Source of the DNA: Paludibacterium sp. | GTDB taxonomy: Bacteria; Pseudomonadota; Gammaproteobacteria; Burkholderiales; Chromobacteriaceae | Direction of reading: 5' to 3' | NCBI RefSeq assembly: GCF_019232825.1 | Contig: NZ_JAFAND010000139.1 | Span: 1 to 64,000 of the forward strand | DNA length: 64,000 bases | Shown: piece by piece, positions 34,357-43,883 of the stretch | How the letters are laid out: every line of letters starts with the position of its first letter | Position numbering within the stretch: the stretch's first letter is position 1 | Program-made: the position numbers and the translations under genes | The notes under the pieces: model-generated | What the model was told of the DNA's origin: nothing | The model's input: only the letters and a program-made list of their open reading frames with translations | The model's database searches: none

Positions 34357-37059
34357 GTGAATAACAAGAATCAATTCGAGAAGGACTTGCCGCTCAAGAA
34401 TGACTTGGCGCGGCTTGAGCGTCTGCTGGGCGAAGTGCTGAGCGAGCAGGTCGGGCCGGCGCTGTATCAAGAAATGCGCGCGATTCCACAGCAGATGCAA
34501 CAAGAGGGCAACTTGCCGGCGCGTCTGCCGGAGGATGCGGACAGCGCGCTGGTGCGCGCCTGCGGACTGTATGCGCAACTCTTCAATATTGCCGAGGATC
34601 TGCACCATACGCGCCGCCGCCGCGCCCACCGGCTGGCCGGCTCGGCGCCGCAACAGGGCAGTCTGGAGCGCGCGCTGCAGCAGTTGCACCAGGAAGGGGT
34701 CGGTTTCGAGCAGTTGTCGTCGACGCTGTCCGAGGCCGCCGTGGTGGCGGTATTGACCGCGCATCCGACCGAGGTGCAACGCCAAAGCGTGCTCGACGGC
34801 CATCGCGCGGTGCGCCGCTTTCTACATAGGCTCAATCAGCCCGGCTTATTGCCGGAGGAGAAGGCTGATCTGGATGCCAAGCTCAAGCGCGTCATCCTGG
34901 CGCTGTGGCAAACCGCGGAAATCCGGCACTTCAAGCTGACGGTGCTCGACGAAATCAAGAACGGCGTCGCTTACCATCCGATGACCTTCTTCAGCGCGCT
35001 GCCCAAGCTGTATGAACACTTGAGCCAGCTGATCGGCGAAACCTGGGGCAAAACGCCCGAGCTCAAGCCGTTTTTGCGCATCGCCAGTTGGATCGGCGGC
35101 GACCGCGACGGCAATCCGAACGTGGACGCCGCGCTGCTCACCAGCGCCGTGACCCATCAGGCCGAAGCGGCCTTCGAACATTATTTGCACGAGTTGGCCA
35201 CGCTGTATCGCGAGCTGTCGCTGTCCTCGCGCCATGTCGCGGTGAGCGGCGCGGTGGCGGCGTTGTCGTCGGCGTCGCCGGACGACAAGGTCAGCCGCAT
35301 GGAAGAGCCTTATCGCCGCGCGCTGGCAACGGTGCAGGCCCGGTTGGCGAACACCGCCCACCGACTGGGCGTCAAGGTGCACGGCCACTGGCACGGTCAC
35401 GGCGAGTATGCCGACGCCGAGGCCTGCCTGGCCGATTTGCGCGCCATCGCCGACTCGCTGCGCAGCCATGACAGCGCCTGCCTGGCGGAGGGCCGGCTTG
35501 GCCGCCTGATCCGCACGCTGGAGGTGTTCGGCTTCTTCCTGATGCCGCTCGACCTGCGCCAGTTCGCCGGCATGCACCAGTCGGTGGTGGGCGAGCTGTT
35601 CGCCCAGGCGGGGCTGGAGGACTACGCGCAGGCAGACGAGCCGACCCGCGTGTCGCTGCTCATGCGCGAATTGTCGTCGCCGCGGCTGTTGTTTTCGCCG
35701 TATGCCGACTACAGCGAGGCGGCTCGCAAGGAGCTGGCGATTTTCCGCGAGGCCGCCCGCATCCAGCGCGAGTTCGGCGTCGAGGCCATCGGCCAGAGCA
35801 TCATTTCCAACTGCGCCTCGGTCGGCGACATGCTGGCGCTGGCGCTGTTGTTGAAGGAATGCGGCTTGATCCGCCTGGTGGACGGCGCGCCGGTATCGAC
35901 GCTGAATCTGGTGCCGCTGTTCGAAACCATCGCCGACTTGCGCGCCGCCGACCGGGTGATGGACGAGCTGTTCACCCTGCCCTGGTACCGGGCGCTGCTG
36001 AAGAGCCGCGGCGACTTGCAGGAAGTGATGCTCGGCTATTCCGACAGCAACAAGGACGGCGGTTATCTGACCAGCCAATGGGAGCTTTATCAGGCGGAAT
36101 CGCGGCTGGTCGAGTGCTTCGAGCGCGCGGGCGTGCGGCTGCAGTTGTTCCATGGCCGCGGCGGCTCGGTCGGCCGCGGCGGCGGCCCGGCGTTCGAGGC
36201 CATCGTGGCGCAGCCGGCCGGCTCGGTGGCGGGCCGCATCCGCATTACCGAACAGGGCGAAGTGATCGCGTCGAAATACTCCGACCCGGACATCGGCCTG
36301 CGTAATCTCGAGGCATTGGTGGCGGCCACGCTGGAGGCCACGCTTGGCCAGGCGAGCAGCGATCACGTCGACCATGCCGCTTTCGACGAATTGTCGCGCG
36401 ACGCCTATGCCGCTTACCGCCAGCTGGTGGAAACGCCGAGCTTTATGCAGTACTTCCTGGAAGGCACGCCGATCAACGCCATTGCTCAACTGAACATCGG
36501 CAGCCGTCCGGCCTCGCGCAAGCGTTTGGATGCGATCACCGACCTCAGGGCGATCCCCTGGGTATTCTCCTGGTCGCAATCGCGAGTGATGTTGCCGGGC
36601 TGGTATGGGTTCGGCGCGGCGGTGGCGGCGTTCGTCGAGCGCCACGGCCGCGATGGCATGCAGCGGCTGCAGAGCATGGCGCGCGGCTCGGGCTTTTTCC
36701 GCGTGATCCTATCCAATATGGAACAGGTGCTGGCCAAAGCCGATTTGCGTATTGCCCGCCGCTACGCCGACCTGGTCGAAGACCGCGCGTTGGCCGATCA
36801 GTTGTTCTCCCTGCTGGAGGCCGAATGGCAGCGCACGGTGGACGCGCTGTTCGCCATCACGGGGCAGAAAGTGCTGTTGGAGAACAACCCGACGTTGGCG
36901 CGCAGCCTGGCGACGCGTTTGCCGTATCTGGACGCGCTGAACTTGCTGCAGGTCGAATTGCTGCGCCGCCTGCGCGCGCGGCCGGACGCCGCCGATGCGC
37001 TGTATACGTTGCATCTGACCATCAACGGCATCTCGGCGGGTCTGCGCAACAGCGGCTGA
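34357..37059 (+). CDS. ppc: Phosphoenolpyruvate carboxylase
   Basis: About 900 residues. Adds bicarbonate to PEP to give oxaloacetate. All key motifs are present: [13 protein letters not shown] with the catalytic His, [28 protein letters not shown], the mobile glycine loop [22 protein letters not shown], and [22 protein letters not shown]. The C-terminus is NSG where most enzymes end NTG. I favour the GTG at 34357 (AGGTG upstream) over an in-frame GTG at 34348; both give near-identical proteins. An ATG at 34328 begins a seven-codon frame out of phase in the leader. Confidence 0.97.
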   Translation: MNNKNQFEKDLPLKNDLARLERLLGEVLSEQVGPALYQEMRAIPQQMQQEGNLPARLPEDADSALVRACGLYAQLFNIAEDLHHTRRRRAHRLAGSAPQQGSLERALQQLHQEGVGFEQLSSTLSEAAVVAVLTAHPTEVQRQSVLDGHRAVRRFLHRLNQPGLLPEEKADLDAKLKRVILALWQTAEIRHFKLTVLDEIKNGVAYHPMTFFSALPKLYEHLSQLIGETWGKTPELKPFLRIASWIGGDRDGNPNVDAALLTSAVTHQAEAAFEHYLHELATLYRELSLSSRHVAVSGAVAALSSASPDDKVSRMEEPYRRALATVQARLANTAHRLGVKVHGHWHGHGEYADAEACLADLRAIADSLRSHDSACLAEGRLGRLIRTLEVFGFFLMPLDLRQFAGMHQSVVGELFAQAGLEDYAQADEPTRVSLLMRELSSPRLLFSPYADYSEAARKELAIFREAARIQREFGVEAIGQSIISNCASVGDMLALALLLKECGLIRLVDGAPVSTLNLVPLFETIADLRAADRVMDELFTLPWYRALLKSRGDLQEVMLGYSDSNKDGGYLTSQWELYQAESRLVECFERAGVRLQLFHGRGGSVGRGGGPAFEAIVAQPAGSVAGRIRITEQGEVIASKYSDPDIGLRNLEALVAATLEATLGQASSDHVDHAAFDELSRDAYAAYRQLVETPSFMQYFLEGTPINAIAQLNIGSRPASRKRLDAITDLRAIPWVFSWSQSRVMLPGWYGFGAAVAAFVERHGRDGMQRLQSMARGSGFFRVILSNMEQVLAKADLRIARRYADLVEDRALADQLFSLLEAEWQRTVDALFAITGQKVLLENNPTLARSLATRLPYLDALNLLQVELLRRLRARPDAADALYTLHLTINGISAGLRNSG

Positions 37060-37107
37060 TCACGCTATATTCAATCTTCATACATTCATCGCAAGGAGCT
37101 TAGCCCG

Positions 37108-38490
37108 ATGCAAGACACCCATGCCTGGTCCGGCCGGTTTTCGGAGCCGGTGTCGGAACTCGTCAAGAAATACACCGCCTCGGTCGGGTTCGATTGCCGG
37201 CTGGCCCCGTTCGACATTGAAGGGTCGTTGGCCCACGCGGCGATGCTCGCGCGCGCCGGCGTGTTGTCCGACGAAGATCTGGCGGCGATCCGACGAGGCA
37301 TGGCGGAGATTTTGGACGACATCCGTGCCGGCCGTTTCGCGTGGAGCCTGGATCTGGAAGACGTGCACATGAACATCGAGCGCTGTCTGACCGATAAGAT
37401 CGGCGACGCCGGCAAGCGTCTGCATACCGGACGCAGCCGCAACGATCAGGTGGCGACCGATATCCGCCTGTGGCTGCGTGCCCAGATCGACGTTCTGGGC
37501 GTGTTGGTGGGCGAGCTGCAATCGTCGTTGCTCGACTTGGCAGAACGCCACGCCGACACGGTGATGCCCGGCTTCACGCACTTGCAGGTGGCGCAGCCGG
37601 TGACCTTCGGTCATCACATGCTGGCGTATGTGGAGATGCTTGCGCGCGACGCCGAGCGTCTGGTCGATGTGCGCAAGCGCGTCAACCGCCTGCCCTTGGG
37701 GGCGGCGGCGCTGGCCGGGACCACCTATCCGATCGACCGGCACTACACCGCCGAGCTGCTCGGTTTCGACGACGTGTGCCACAACTCGCTCGACGCGGTG
37801 TCCGACCGCGATTTCGCCATCGAATTCTGCGCCGCCGCAAGTCTTGTCATGACGCATCTGTCGCGGTTGTCGGAAGAGCTGGTGCTGTGGATGAGTCCGC
37901 GCGTCGGCTTCATCGATATCGCCGATCGTTTCTGTACCGGCAGCTCGATCATGCCGCAGAAAAAAAATCCGGACGTGCCCGAGCTCGTGCGCGGCAAAAG
38001 CGGCCGTGTCAGCGGCCATCTGGTCGGCTTGCTGATGCTGATGAAGTCGCAGCCGCTGGCCTACAACAAGGACAACCAGGAAGACAAAGAGCCGCTGTTC
38101 GATACCGTCGACACGCTGATCGACACGTTGCGCATCTACGCCGACATGATGCGCGGCGTGACCGTCAAACCGGAGGCGATGCGCGGGGCGGTGCTGCAAG
38201 GATTCGCCACCGCCACCGATCTTGCCGATTATCTGGTGAAGAAAGGGCTGCCGTTCCGGGATAGCCATGAAGTGGTGGCGCGCGCGGTGCGCCACGCGGA
38301 GCAGCAAGGCGTCGATCTGGCCGACTTGCCGCTGGCGGTGCTGCAGTCGTTCAGTGCGCTGGTGGCCGAGGACGTTTATACCGTGCTGACGCCAGAAGGG
38401 AGCCTGGCCGAGCGCGACCACGTCGGCGGCACCGCGCCGAACCAAGTGCGCGCGCAGATCGCGCGCTGGCGCGGCGTGTTGGGGAAGTAG
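37108..38490 (+). CDS. argH: Argininosuccinate lyase
   Basis: 460 residues, last step of arginine synthesis: splits argininosuccinate to arginine and fumarate. Motifs: [43 protein letters not shown], the TxxHLQ segment [16 protein letters not shown] and the superfamily signature [20 protein letters not shown] with the catalytic serine loop. AAGGAG lies nine bases before the ATG. Forty-eight bases past ppc; co-transcription possible. Confidence 0.98.
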   Translation: MQDTHAWSGRFSEPVSELVKKYTASVGFDCRLAPFDIEGSLAHAAMLARAGVLSDEDLAAIRRGMAEILDDIRAGRFAWSLDLEDVHMNIERCLTDKIGDAGKRLHTGRSRNDQVATDIRLWLRAQIDVLGVLVGELQSSLLDLAERHADTVMPGFTHLQVAQPVTFGHHMLAYVEMLARDAERLVDVRKRVNRLPLGAAALAGTTYPIDRHYTAELLGFDDVCHNSLDAVSDRDFAIEFCAAASLVMTHLSRLSEELVLWMSPRVGFIDIADRFCTGSSIMPQKKNPDVPELVRGKSGRVSGHLVGLLMLMKSQPLAYNKDNQEDKEPLFDTVDTLIDTLRIYADMMRGVTVKPEAMRGAVLQGFATATDLADYLVKKGLPFRDSHEVVARAVRHAEQQGVDLADLPLAVLQSFSALVAEDVYTVLTPEGSLAERDHVGGTAPNQVRAQIARWRGVLGK

Positions 38491-38509
38491 GGAGTGGGGG
38501 CGTGCTTTT

Positions 38510-38603
38510 ACTCCCGCCGTGAAGGTTTTGCTTTCACTCCCGCTTTTAGGCCTGCACGGCCTTTCCACTGCGGGAGTAACGGCAACACCTTGAAAGCGGG
38601 AGT
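38510..38603. repeat. Nested, mutually exclusive inverted repeats after argH
   Basis: ACTCCCGC occurs at 38510-38517 and 38536-38543; its complement GCGGGAGT at 38570-38577 and 38596-38603. CACTCCCGCTTT (38535-38546) pairs perfectly with AAAGCGGGAGTG (38593-38604), and a small hairpin AGGCC-TGCAC-GGCCT (38548-38562) sits inside. Alternative foldings compete. The word ACTCCCG is also the unit of the adjacent tandem tract. Confidence 0.8.
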
Positions 38604-38620
38604 GGGGGGCGCTTACAGTA

Positions 38621-38676
38621 CGACTCCCGACTCCCGACTCCCGACTCCCGACTCCCGACTCCCGACTCCCGACTCC
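38621..38676. repeat. Heptamer tandem repeat, 8 x CGACTCC
   Basis: Eight exact contiguous copies, ending directly at the stop codon of the minus-strand gene that follows. Same unit as the five-copy tract at 363-397. Confidence 0.95.
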
Positions 38677-39351
38677 CTACTTACTCGCATCCCACGTCAC
38701 GCCAAACAAAGTCTGCCAGCCCGCCGTGCGCCGGCCGCCGGCATCGGCCTGCCAGTGACTGCCTGCGCCGGCCTGCAGCGACCAGTGCGCCGTCAGCGGG
38801 TGCGATACCACCAATAGCAGGTTGGCTTGCTCCAGTTGCCAGGCGGTGCCGTTATCGGCTTGATCCAGCGATTGGCGGCGCTGGCGGTCGGCCAGGCTTG
38901 CCCAACCCCACAGGCTGAGCGTGTGTCGCCCAATTTGCGCGAAAGGGGCGTCCAGGTCGGCCACCATCAGGTGGCCGGGGTTGCTGTTGCCGATGCGCGC
39001 GGCGTAGCCGAACGACAGACTGCCGTCGCGCGGCAGGTCAAAGCCATAGCGGGCCACCCCCAGACTCTGCGACGCATGGCCGCCCAACGACCAGATCGGT
39101 TCGAAGGCCACGCCCAGCGCGGCCCAGCCGGCCGGCGCCGGCACGAGCCAGCCGCCCTCGCCGTCCTGCCAATAGGCGGCGCCGTAACGGGTGGGATAGA
39201 GCGCCTCGACGCCGACTTGCCATTGCGAGCTGCTGCCGCTGTTGGTCTGATGCGTCGCCACGGCGTTGCTGATCGATAGGCTGGGCGCATTGTCGTCGGC
39301 CAGACAGGGAAGGGCGGCGAGCGCCAGACAAAGGGAAAGCAGGATACGCAT
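38677..39351 (-). CDS. Predicted small outer-membrane beta-barrel protein
   Basis: 224 residues with a signal peptide (MRILLSLCLALAALPCLADD). The rest shows repeated amphipathic strands (QWQVGVEALYPTRYGAAYW, SQSLGVARYGFDLPRDGSLSFGYAARIG, HTLSLWGWASLAD, FGVTWDASK at the end) compatible with a small barrel or surface-associated protein. No family recognised. Its ATG directly follows the stop of the MdlB-like gene (TGAATG), so it belongs to that operon and may be an outer-membrane partner of the ABC exporter. The stop codon abuts the heptamer repeats. Confidence 0.72.
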   Translation of the reverse strand: MRILLSLCLALAALPCLADDNAPSLSISNAVATHQTNSGSSSQWQVGVEALYPTRYGAAYWQDGEGGWLVPAPAGWAALGVAFEPIWSLGGHASQSLGVARYGFDLPRDGSLSFGYAARIGNSNPGHLMVADLDAPFAQIGRHTLSLWGWASLADRQRRQSLDQADNGTAWQLEQANLLLVVSHPLTAHWSLQAGAGSHWQADAGGRRTAGWQTLFGVTWDASK

Positions 39352-41124
39352 TCATTCTCCCTGGCCGACATCGGCCGATTGCAGTTGCTGTAACAGATAG
39401 AGGCGCTGATAGATGCCGCCATGCCGCATCAGTGCGTCGTGCTGGCCCGATTCGGCGATGCGGCCGTGACGCAGCACGATGATGCGGTCGGCGTCGCGGA
39501 TCGTCGACAAGCGATGCGCGATGGAGATCAGCGTGATTTTGCCGGTCAAGCGCGTCAAGGCCTGTTGCACCAATTGCTCGGTGGCGCTGTCGATGTGCGA
39601 GGTGGCTTCGTCCAGCAGCAGGATGCGCGGTTGGCCGGCCAAGGCGCGGGCAATGGCGATCAGCTGTTTTTGTCCGCTCGACAGCCGGCCGCCGCTCTCG
39701 CCCATGTCGGTGCGGTAGCCATCGGGCAGCGATTGGATCAATTCATGCACGCCGGCGGCGCGCGCCGCCTCCTCGATGCGGGCGGGATCAAGGCCGCGGC
39801 CCATGTCGATGTTGTCGTAGGCGCTGCTGGCCAGCAGGAACGGCTCTTGCGGCACGAGACCGACGCCGGTGCGGAAGGCTTCGGCGCCAATGGCGTCCAG
39901 CGGTTGGCCATCAATGAGGATCCGGCCCTGCTGCGGCTGATAGAAACGCAACAGGAGCGACAGCAGCGTCGATTTGCCGCTGCCGGTGTGGCCGACGATG
40001 CCGATGAAGCCGCCGGCCGGCACGGTCAGGTCGATGGCCGAAAGCACCGGGTGGCCGGGCTGATAGGCGAAGCCGACCCCTTCGAAGCGCACTTCGCCGG
40101 CGGTGACGTGCCCGCTGCCGAGACTTGCCGGCATGGGCGCCTCGGCCAGCAGTTGGTTGACGCGCGCGGCGGCCACCACCGCCTGTTGCAGTTGGCCGAA
40201 TTGCATGGTGATCTGAATCAGCGGTTCGACCACGCGGCCAATGTAGCTGATGAAGGCATAGAGCACGCCGATCTCGTGCCCGCCCAATTCGCGCATGCCG
40301 AACCGGTAGATGACCGCCGACAACAGCAGCACATTGAGCAGATCGAGCGCCGGGCGCAACAGCCAGGCGTTGGCGTTGAGTTCGCCTAGCCGGGCTTGAT
40401 AATAACGCTGGTTGATGTCGTCGAAGCGGTGCGCGAAACGGGTTTCGGCGCGGCTCGCCTGGAGCACGTGCATGCCGGCGATCGACTCGGCCATTTGCGC
40501 GTTGATGTCGCTGCGCAGCGCGCGGCTGCGCGCTACCGACGGCGCGCTCAGCCGCTGGTACAGCCAGACGATGACGAAGGTGGCGGGAAAAAGCGTCAAC
40601 GTCACCAGCATCAGGCGCCAGTCGAGCCAGGCCATGGCCGCGAGCGCGCCAATCACGACGATGCTGTTGTTGAGAATGACGAACAACGCCTGCACGTACA
40701 GCGCTTTGACCGATTCGGTGTCGTTGGTCACCCGGCTGACCAGCTGACCGGTGATGGCCTGGTCGAAAAAGGCCATCGGCAGCCGAATCACATGGGCAAA
40801 GACTTGCTCGCGCAGCCGTTGCACGGCGCGCATCGCCACGCCGGCGAGCCGGACAAGCTGCAGATAGCGCAGGACGGCGGCGGATGCGCCCGCCAGGAGC
40901 GCAATGGCCAGCAGACCCGCCATGGCGGGCCAGGCCAAGTGGCGGGGCAACAGGTAGCTGTCGATGAAGACCTTGCCGAGAAAAGGCGCGGTGGCTTCCA
41001 AGAGCGCGGCGATCAACAGCCATAGGCCGCCGAGCCAAAGATGGCGGCGGTCGGGCGCGGCGGCGGCGGCCAACAGCGTGACGGCGGCACGGCGGTCGAG
41101 GCGGGACGAGGGTTCAGTCGGCAT
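39352..41124 (-). CDS. mdlB: ABC exporter half-transporter, MdlB-like
   Basis: 590 residues: six-helix ABC transmembrane domain (to about residue 310) fused to an ATPase (Walker A GHTGSGKST, Q-loop LVPQEPFLLAS, signature LSSGQKQLIAIARAL, Walker B ILLLDEATSHID, switch His in IAHRLS). The signature is LSSGQ instead of LSGGQ, as in one half of heterodimeric exporters. Pairs with the MdlA-like protein whose gene overlaps it by 11 bases. I start at MPTEPSSRLD (41124). Substrate unknown. Confidence 0.9.
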   Translation of the reverse strand: MPTEPSSRLDRRAAVTLLAAAAAPDRRHLWLGGLWLLIAALLEATAPFLGKVFIDSYLLPRHLAWPAMAGLLAIALLAGASAAVLRYLQLVRLAGVAMRAVQRLREQVFAHVIRLPMAFFDQAITGQLVSRVTNDTESVKALYVQALFVILNNSIVVIGALAAMAWLDWRLMLVTLTLFPATFVIVWLYQRLSAPSVARSRALRSDINAQMAESIAGMHVLQASRAETRFAHRFDDINQRYYQARLGELNANAWLLRPALDLLNVLLLSAVIYRFGMRELGGHEIGVLYAFISYIGRVVEPLIQITMQFGQLQQAVVAAARVNQLLAEAPMPASLGSGHVTAGEVRFEGVGFAYQPGHPVLSAIDLTVPAGGFIGIVGHTGSGKSTLLSLLLRFYQPQQGRILIDGQPLDAIGAEAFRTGVGLVPQEPFLLASSAYDNIDMGRGLDPARIEEAARAAGVHELIQSLPDGYRTDMGESGGRLSSGQKQLIAIARALAGQPRILLLDEATSHIDSATEQLVQQALTRLTGKITLISIAHRLSTIRDADRIIVLRHGRIAESGQHDALMRHGGIYQRLYLLQQLQSADVGQGE

Positions 41125-42856
41125 CCAGGCTGGCCTCCAGTTGTTGATAGCGCCACTGGCTGGCATACCAGCCGTCACGGGCCAGAAGCGCGTCATGGCA
41201 GCCTTGCTCGACGATGCGGCCGGCGCCGAGCACCACGATGTGGTCGGCGTCGGCCACGGCCGACAAGCGGTGGCTGACGATGAGCACGCTACGACCGCGA
41301 CGCGCGTCGCGCAAATGCTGCAGGATCTGGTGCTCGGTCAGGGTGTCGACCGCCGACAGCGCGTCGTCGAGCAACAGCAGCGGCGCGTCGGCCAAGAGCG
41401 CGCGTGCGATCGCCAGCCGTTGGCGTTGTCCGCCCGACAAAGCGACGCCCTTCTCGCCCACCGGCGTGTCGTAGCCCTGCGGCAGGCGCAGGATGTCGTC
41501 GTGAACGGCGGCGAGGCGCGCCACGCGTTCGACGTCGTCGCGCCCGGCCTCGGGCCGGACCAGCGCGATGTTGGCGGCCACCGAAGCGGAGAAGAGGAAC
41601 GGTTCCTGCGGCACCCAGCCGATCATGCCGCGCAGTGCGTCGAGCCGGATGTCGTCGAGGGACACGCCGTGCCATGTGATGCGGCCATGGGCGAGCGGAT
41701 AGTGCCGCAGCAACAATCGCAGCAGGGTCGATTTGCCGCTGCCGGTCGGGCCGACGATGCCGATGGTCTGGCCGTGTGGAATTTCCAGCTGAATGTCGGC
41801 AAGCGCCGGTTCGTCTTGGCCTGGGTAGTGAAAGCTGACGCCGGCAAAGGCCAGCGCGCCGGGGCCCAGATCGGTTTGCCGGCCCCGGTCGGCGACGGCC
41901 GGCTCGGCATCCAGCACCGGTCGCAGCCGCTGCCAGGCGGCATCGCCGCGCTGCAGTAGCGACAGCACCCAGCCGGCGGCATACATGGGCCAGATCAGCT
42001 GCACCAGATACATGCTGAAACTGGTGAGCGCGCCGATGGTGAGTTGGCCGTGCCAGACCAGATAGCCGCCGAGCGACAGCGTGATGACGTTGGCACAAAC
42101 CAGCGCCAAGCCGACCGCGGGCTCGAACGCGGCTTCCCAGCGCTGCGCCGACAAGCTGCTGGCGGAGGCCGCGGCGGCGAGCCGGGTCATCTGGCGGTCG
42201 TTGAGCGCCTCCAGCCCGAGCGCGCGCAGCGTGCGTACGCCGCTCAGCGTTTCCTGCACATGGTCGTTCATACTGCCGAAGCGGTAGAGCGCATTGCCCC
42301 AGGCCCGGTGGATCTGATTGGAGATCCGGTTGAAGGCATAGGCCATCAGCGGAAATGGCAACAGGGCGGCGGCGGCCAGACGCCAGTCGATGCCCAGTGT
42401 CATCATGCCGAGCACCAGCACCAGGGTCAGCAGGCCGTCGAAGCCGGCCAGCATGGCCTCGCCGGCAGCCATTTCGACCGAGTCGATATCGTTGGTGGCG
42501 CGGGCCATCAGGTCCCCGGTGCGCTGCTGCTGGAAAAAGCCCGCGTCTTGGCGCGTCAATTGCCGGTAGAGCCGCGTGCGCAGCTCGACGCCCAGGCGGT
42601 AGGAAGCGGTGAACAGTTGCAGACGCCAGCCGACGCGCAGCGCGTAGATGGCGATGCCCATCAGCGCGAGTTCGCCCAAGGCGATGAACAAGCGGTCGGC
42701 CGGCAGTTGGTGGGCGGCCAGCGCGTCGACGATGTGTCCCACCTGGCGGGGGATCGACACGGTGAGCACGCCGACGGCGGCCAGCATCAACGCCGCCAGG
42801 CAATAGGCGCGGCGGTGGCGTGATACAAAGGAAAGCAACAAGCGGGGCAGGGTCAT
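41114..42856 (-). CDS. mdlA: ABC exporter half-transporter, MdlA-like
   Basis: 580 residues: ABC exporter membrane domain followed by ATPase with Walker A GPTGSGKST, signature LSGGQRQRLAIARAL and switch His in SHRLS. Its Walker B is LLLLDDALSAVD, so the catalytic Glu is replaced by Asp, the mark of a degenerate site in heterodimeric MdlAB-type exporters. The competent site is supplied by the MdlB partner (DEATS). I use the ATG at 42856; a TTG at 42883 lacks support. Heads the three-gene operon with mdlB and the small outer-membrane-type protein. Confidence 0.9.
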   Translation of the reverse strand: MTLPRLLLSFVSRHRRAYCLAALMLAAVGVLTVSIPRQVGHIVDALAAHQLPADRLFIALGELALMGIAIYALRVGWRLQLFTASYRLGVELRTRLYRQLTRQDAGFFQQQRTGDLMARATNDIDSVEMAAGEAMLAGFDGLLTLVLVLGMMTLGIDWRLAAAALLPFPLMAYAFNRISNQIHRAWGNALYRFGSMNDHVQETLSGVRTLRALGLEALNDRQMTRLAAAASASSLSAQRWEAAFEPAVGLALVCANVITLSLGGYLVWHGQLTIGALTSFSMYLVQLIWPMYAAGWVLSLLQRGDAAWQRLRPVLDAEPAVADRGRQTDLGPGALAFAGVSFHYPGQDEPALADIQLEIPHGQTIGIVGPTGSGKSTLLRLLLRHYPLAHGRITWHGVSLDDIRLDALRGMIGWVPQEPFLFSASVAANIALVRPEAGRDDVERVARLAAVHDDILRLPQGYDTPVGEKGVALSGGQRQRLAIARALLADAPLLLLDDALSAVDTLTEHQILQHLRDARRGRSVLIVSHRLSAVADADHIVVLGAGRIVEQGCHDALLARDGWYASQWRYQQLEASLDAD

Positions 42857-42960
42857 GGGCCTTGTCGTGTTTTTTGGGGCCAAGCAATCATTCTATTTAT
42901 TTGGTTTTTTGTTTGACAACAAGCTACCCGTGTTGATTTGCGATTTTATTGCGGCCAATC

Positions 42961-42978
42961 AAGCGCGGAAACGCGCTT
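42961..42978. repeat. Small hairpin upstream of the DeoR-type regulator
   Basis: AAGCGCG-GAAA-CGCGCTT, perfect 7-bp stem with a GNRA-type loop, in the divergent region between the MdlA-like and DeoR-type genes. Could be a leader structure or operator. Confidence 0.4.
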
Positions 42979-43043
42979 CAGGTTGCCGTGATGCTCAATA
43001 ATATGTTAATTAATTCCGACTGATTTTCGAAATCGAATCCAAT

Positions 43044-43811
43044 ATGAGCCGCTCACCCCGTCACGACAAGATTCTGCAACTGGTCCGAGAGAACGGTTTT
43101 ATGCCGATCGAGGAGTTGGCGCGCATCCTGGCCGTTACGCCCCAGACCATCCGCCGCGACATCAATCAGCTGTGCGAGGAGAATCTGCTGCGGCGCTATC
43201 ACGGCGGCGCGGCGCTCGGCTCCAGCGTGGAGAACGAGGACTACTTTGCGCGCAAAGGAAAGTTGCAAAGTGAAAAGGCGCATATCGCCGATATGATCGC
43301 GGCCAGCATTCCCGATCACGCCTCGCTGTTCATGAGCATCGGCACCACGATCGAAGTGGTGGCCCAGGCGCTGTCGGCGACGCACAAAGGGCTGCGCGTC
43401 ATTACCAACAATATCCACGTGGCCTCGACCATGTCCGCCAATCCGGATTTCAACGTGCTGATCACTTCGGGTGTGGTGCGCGCGTCCGACGGCGGCATCA
43501 CCGGGGTGGCCACGCTCGACTTCATCAACCAATTCAAGGTGGATTACGCGATTCTCGGCGTGTCCGGCATCGAGACCGACGGGTCGCTGCTGGATTTCGA
43601 TTACCGCGAGGTGCGCGTGGCGCAGGCGATGATGGCCAACGCGCGTCACCGCTATTTGGCCGCCGATCACAGCAAGTTCGGCCGCAATGCGCTGGTGCGC
43701 ATGGGCCACATCAGCGAGTTCCACGTCATGTTCACCGATGCCCGTCCGCCCGAGGCGCTGTCGAAACTCTTGGAGCAGCACAATGTGCGGCTGGTGATGG
43801 CCGAGAGCTGA
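43044..43811 (+). CDS. DeoR/GlpR-family transcriptional regulator
   Basis: 255 residues. N-terminal DeoR helix-turn-helix (MPIEELARILAVTPQTIRRDINQLCEENLLRRYHGGA) and a C-terminal sugar-phosphate sensor domain (IADMIAASIPDHASLFMSIGTT, VITNNIHVA, DYAILGVSGIETDGSLLDFD). It looks most like GlpR, the glycerol 3-phosphate-responsive repressor, but no glp genes lie here, so the target is elsewhere. Confidence 0.9.
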   Translation: MSRSPRHDKILQLVRENGFMPIEELARILAVTPQTIRRDINQLCEENLLRRYHGGAALGSSVENEDYFARKGKLQSEKAHIADMIAASIPDHASLFMSIGTTIEVVAQALSATHKGLRVITNNIHVASTMSANPDFNVLITSGVVRASDGGITGVATLDFINQFKVDYAILGVSGIETDGSLLDFDYREVRVAQAMMANARHRYLAADHSKFGRNALVRMGHISEFHVMFTDARPPEALSKLLEQHNVRLVMAES

Positions 43812-43839
43812 ATTGGCGGGCCGGGCCCGCGCCACATCC

Positions 43840-43848
43840 TGCTATAAT
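43840..43848 (+). promoter_or_regulatory. Extended -10 promoter for the RNB gene
   Basis: TGC immediately before TATAAT (43843-43848), 35 bases upstream of the chosen start; no good -35 at 17 bases, as usual for extended -10 promoters. Confidence 0.5.
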
Positions 43849-43883
43849 CCCCGCTTTACTGATTGCAACAGTCTGGCGTGCGG

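Noticed and set aside
38494-38817. A 107-codon plus-strand frame after argH with repeated PDSRLPT
   Set aside because: The repeated peptide is only the translation of the CGACTCC heptamer tract, there is no ribosome binding site, and the frame runs into the opposite strand of a better gene.
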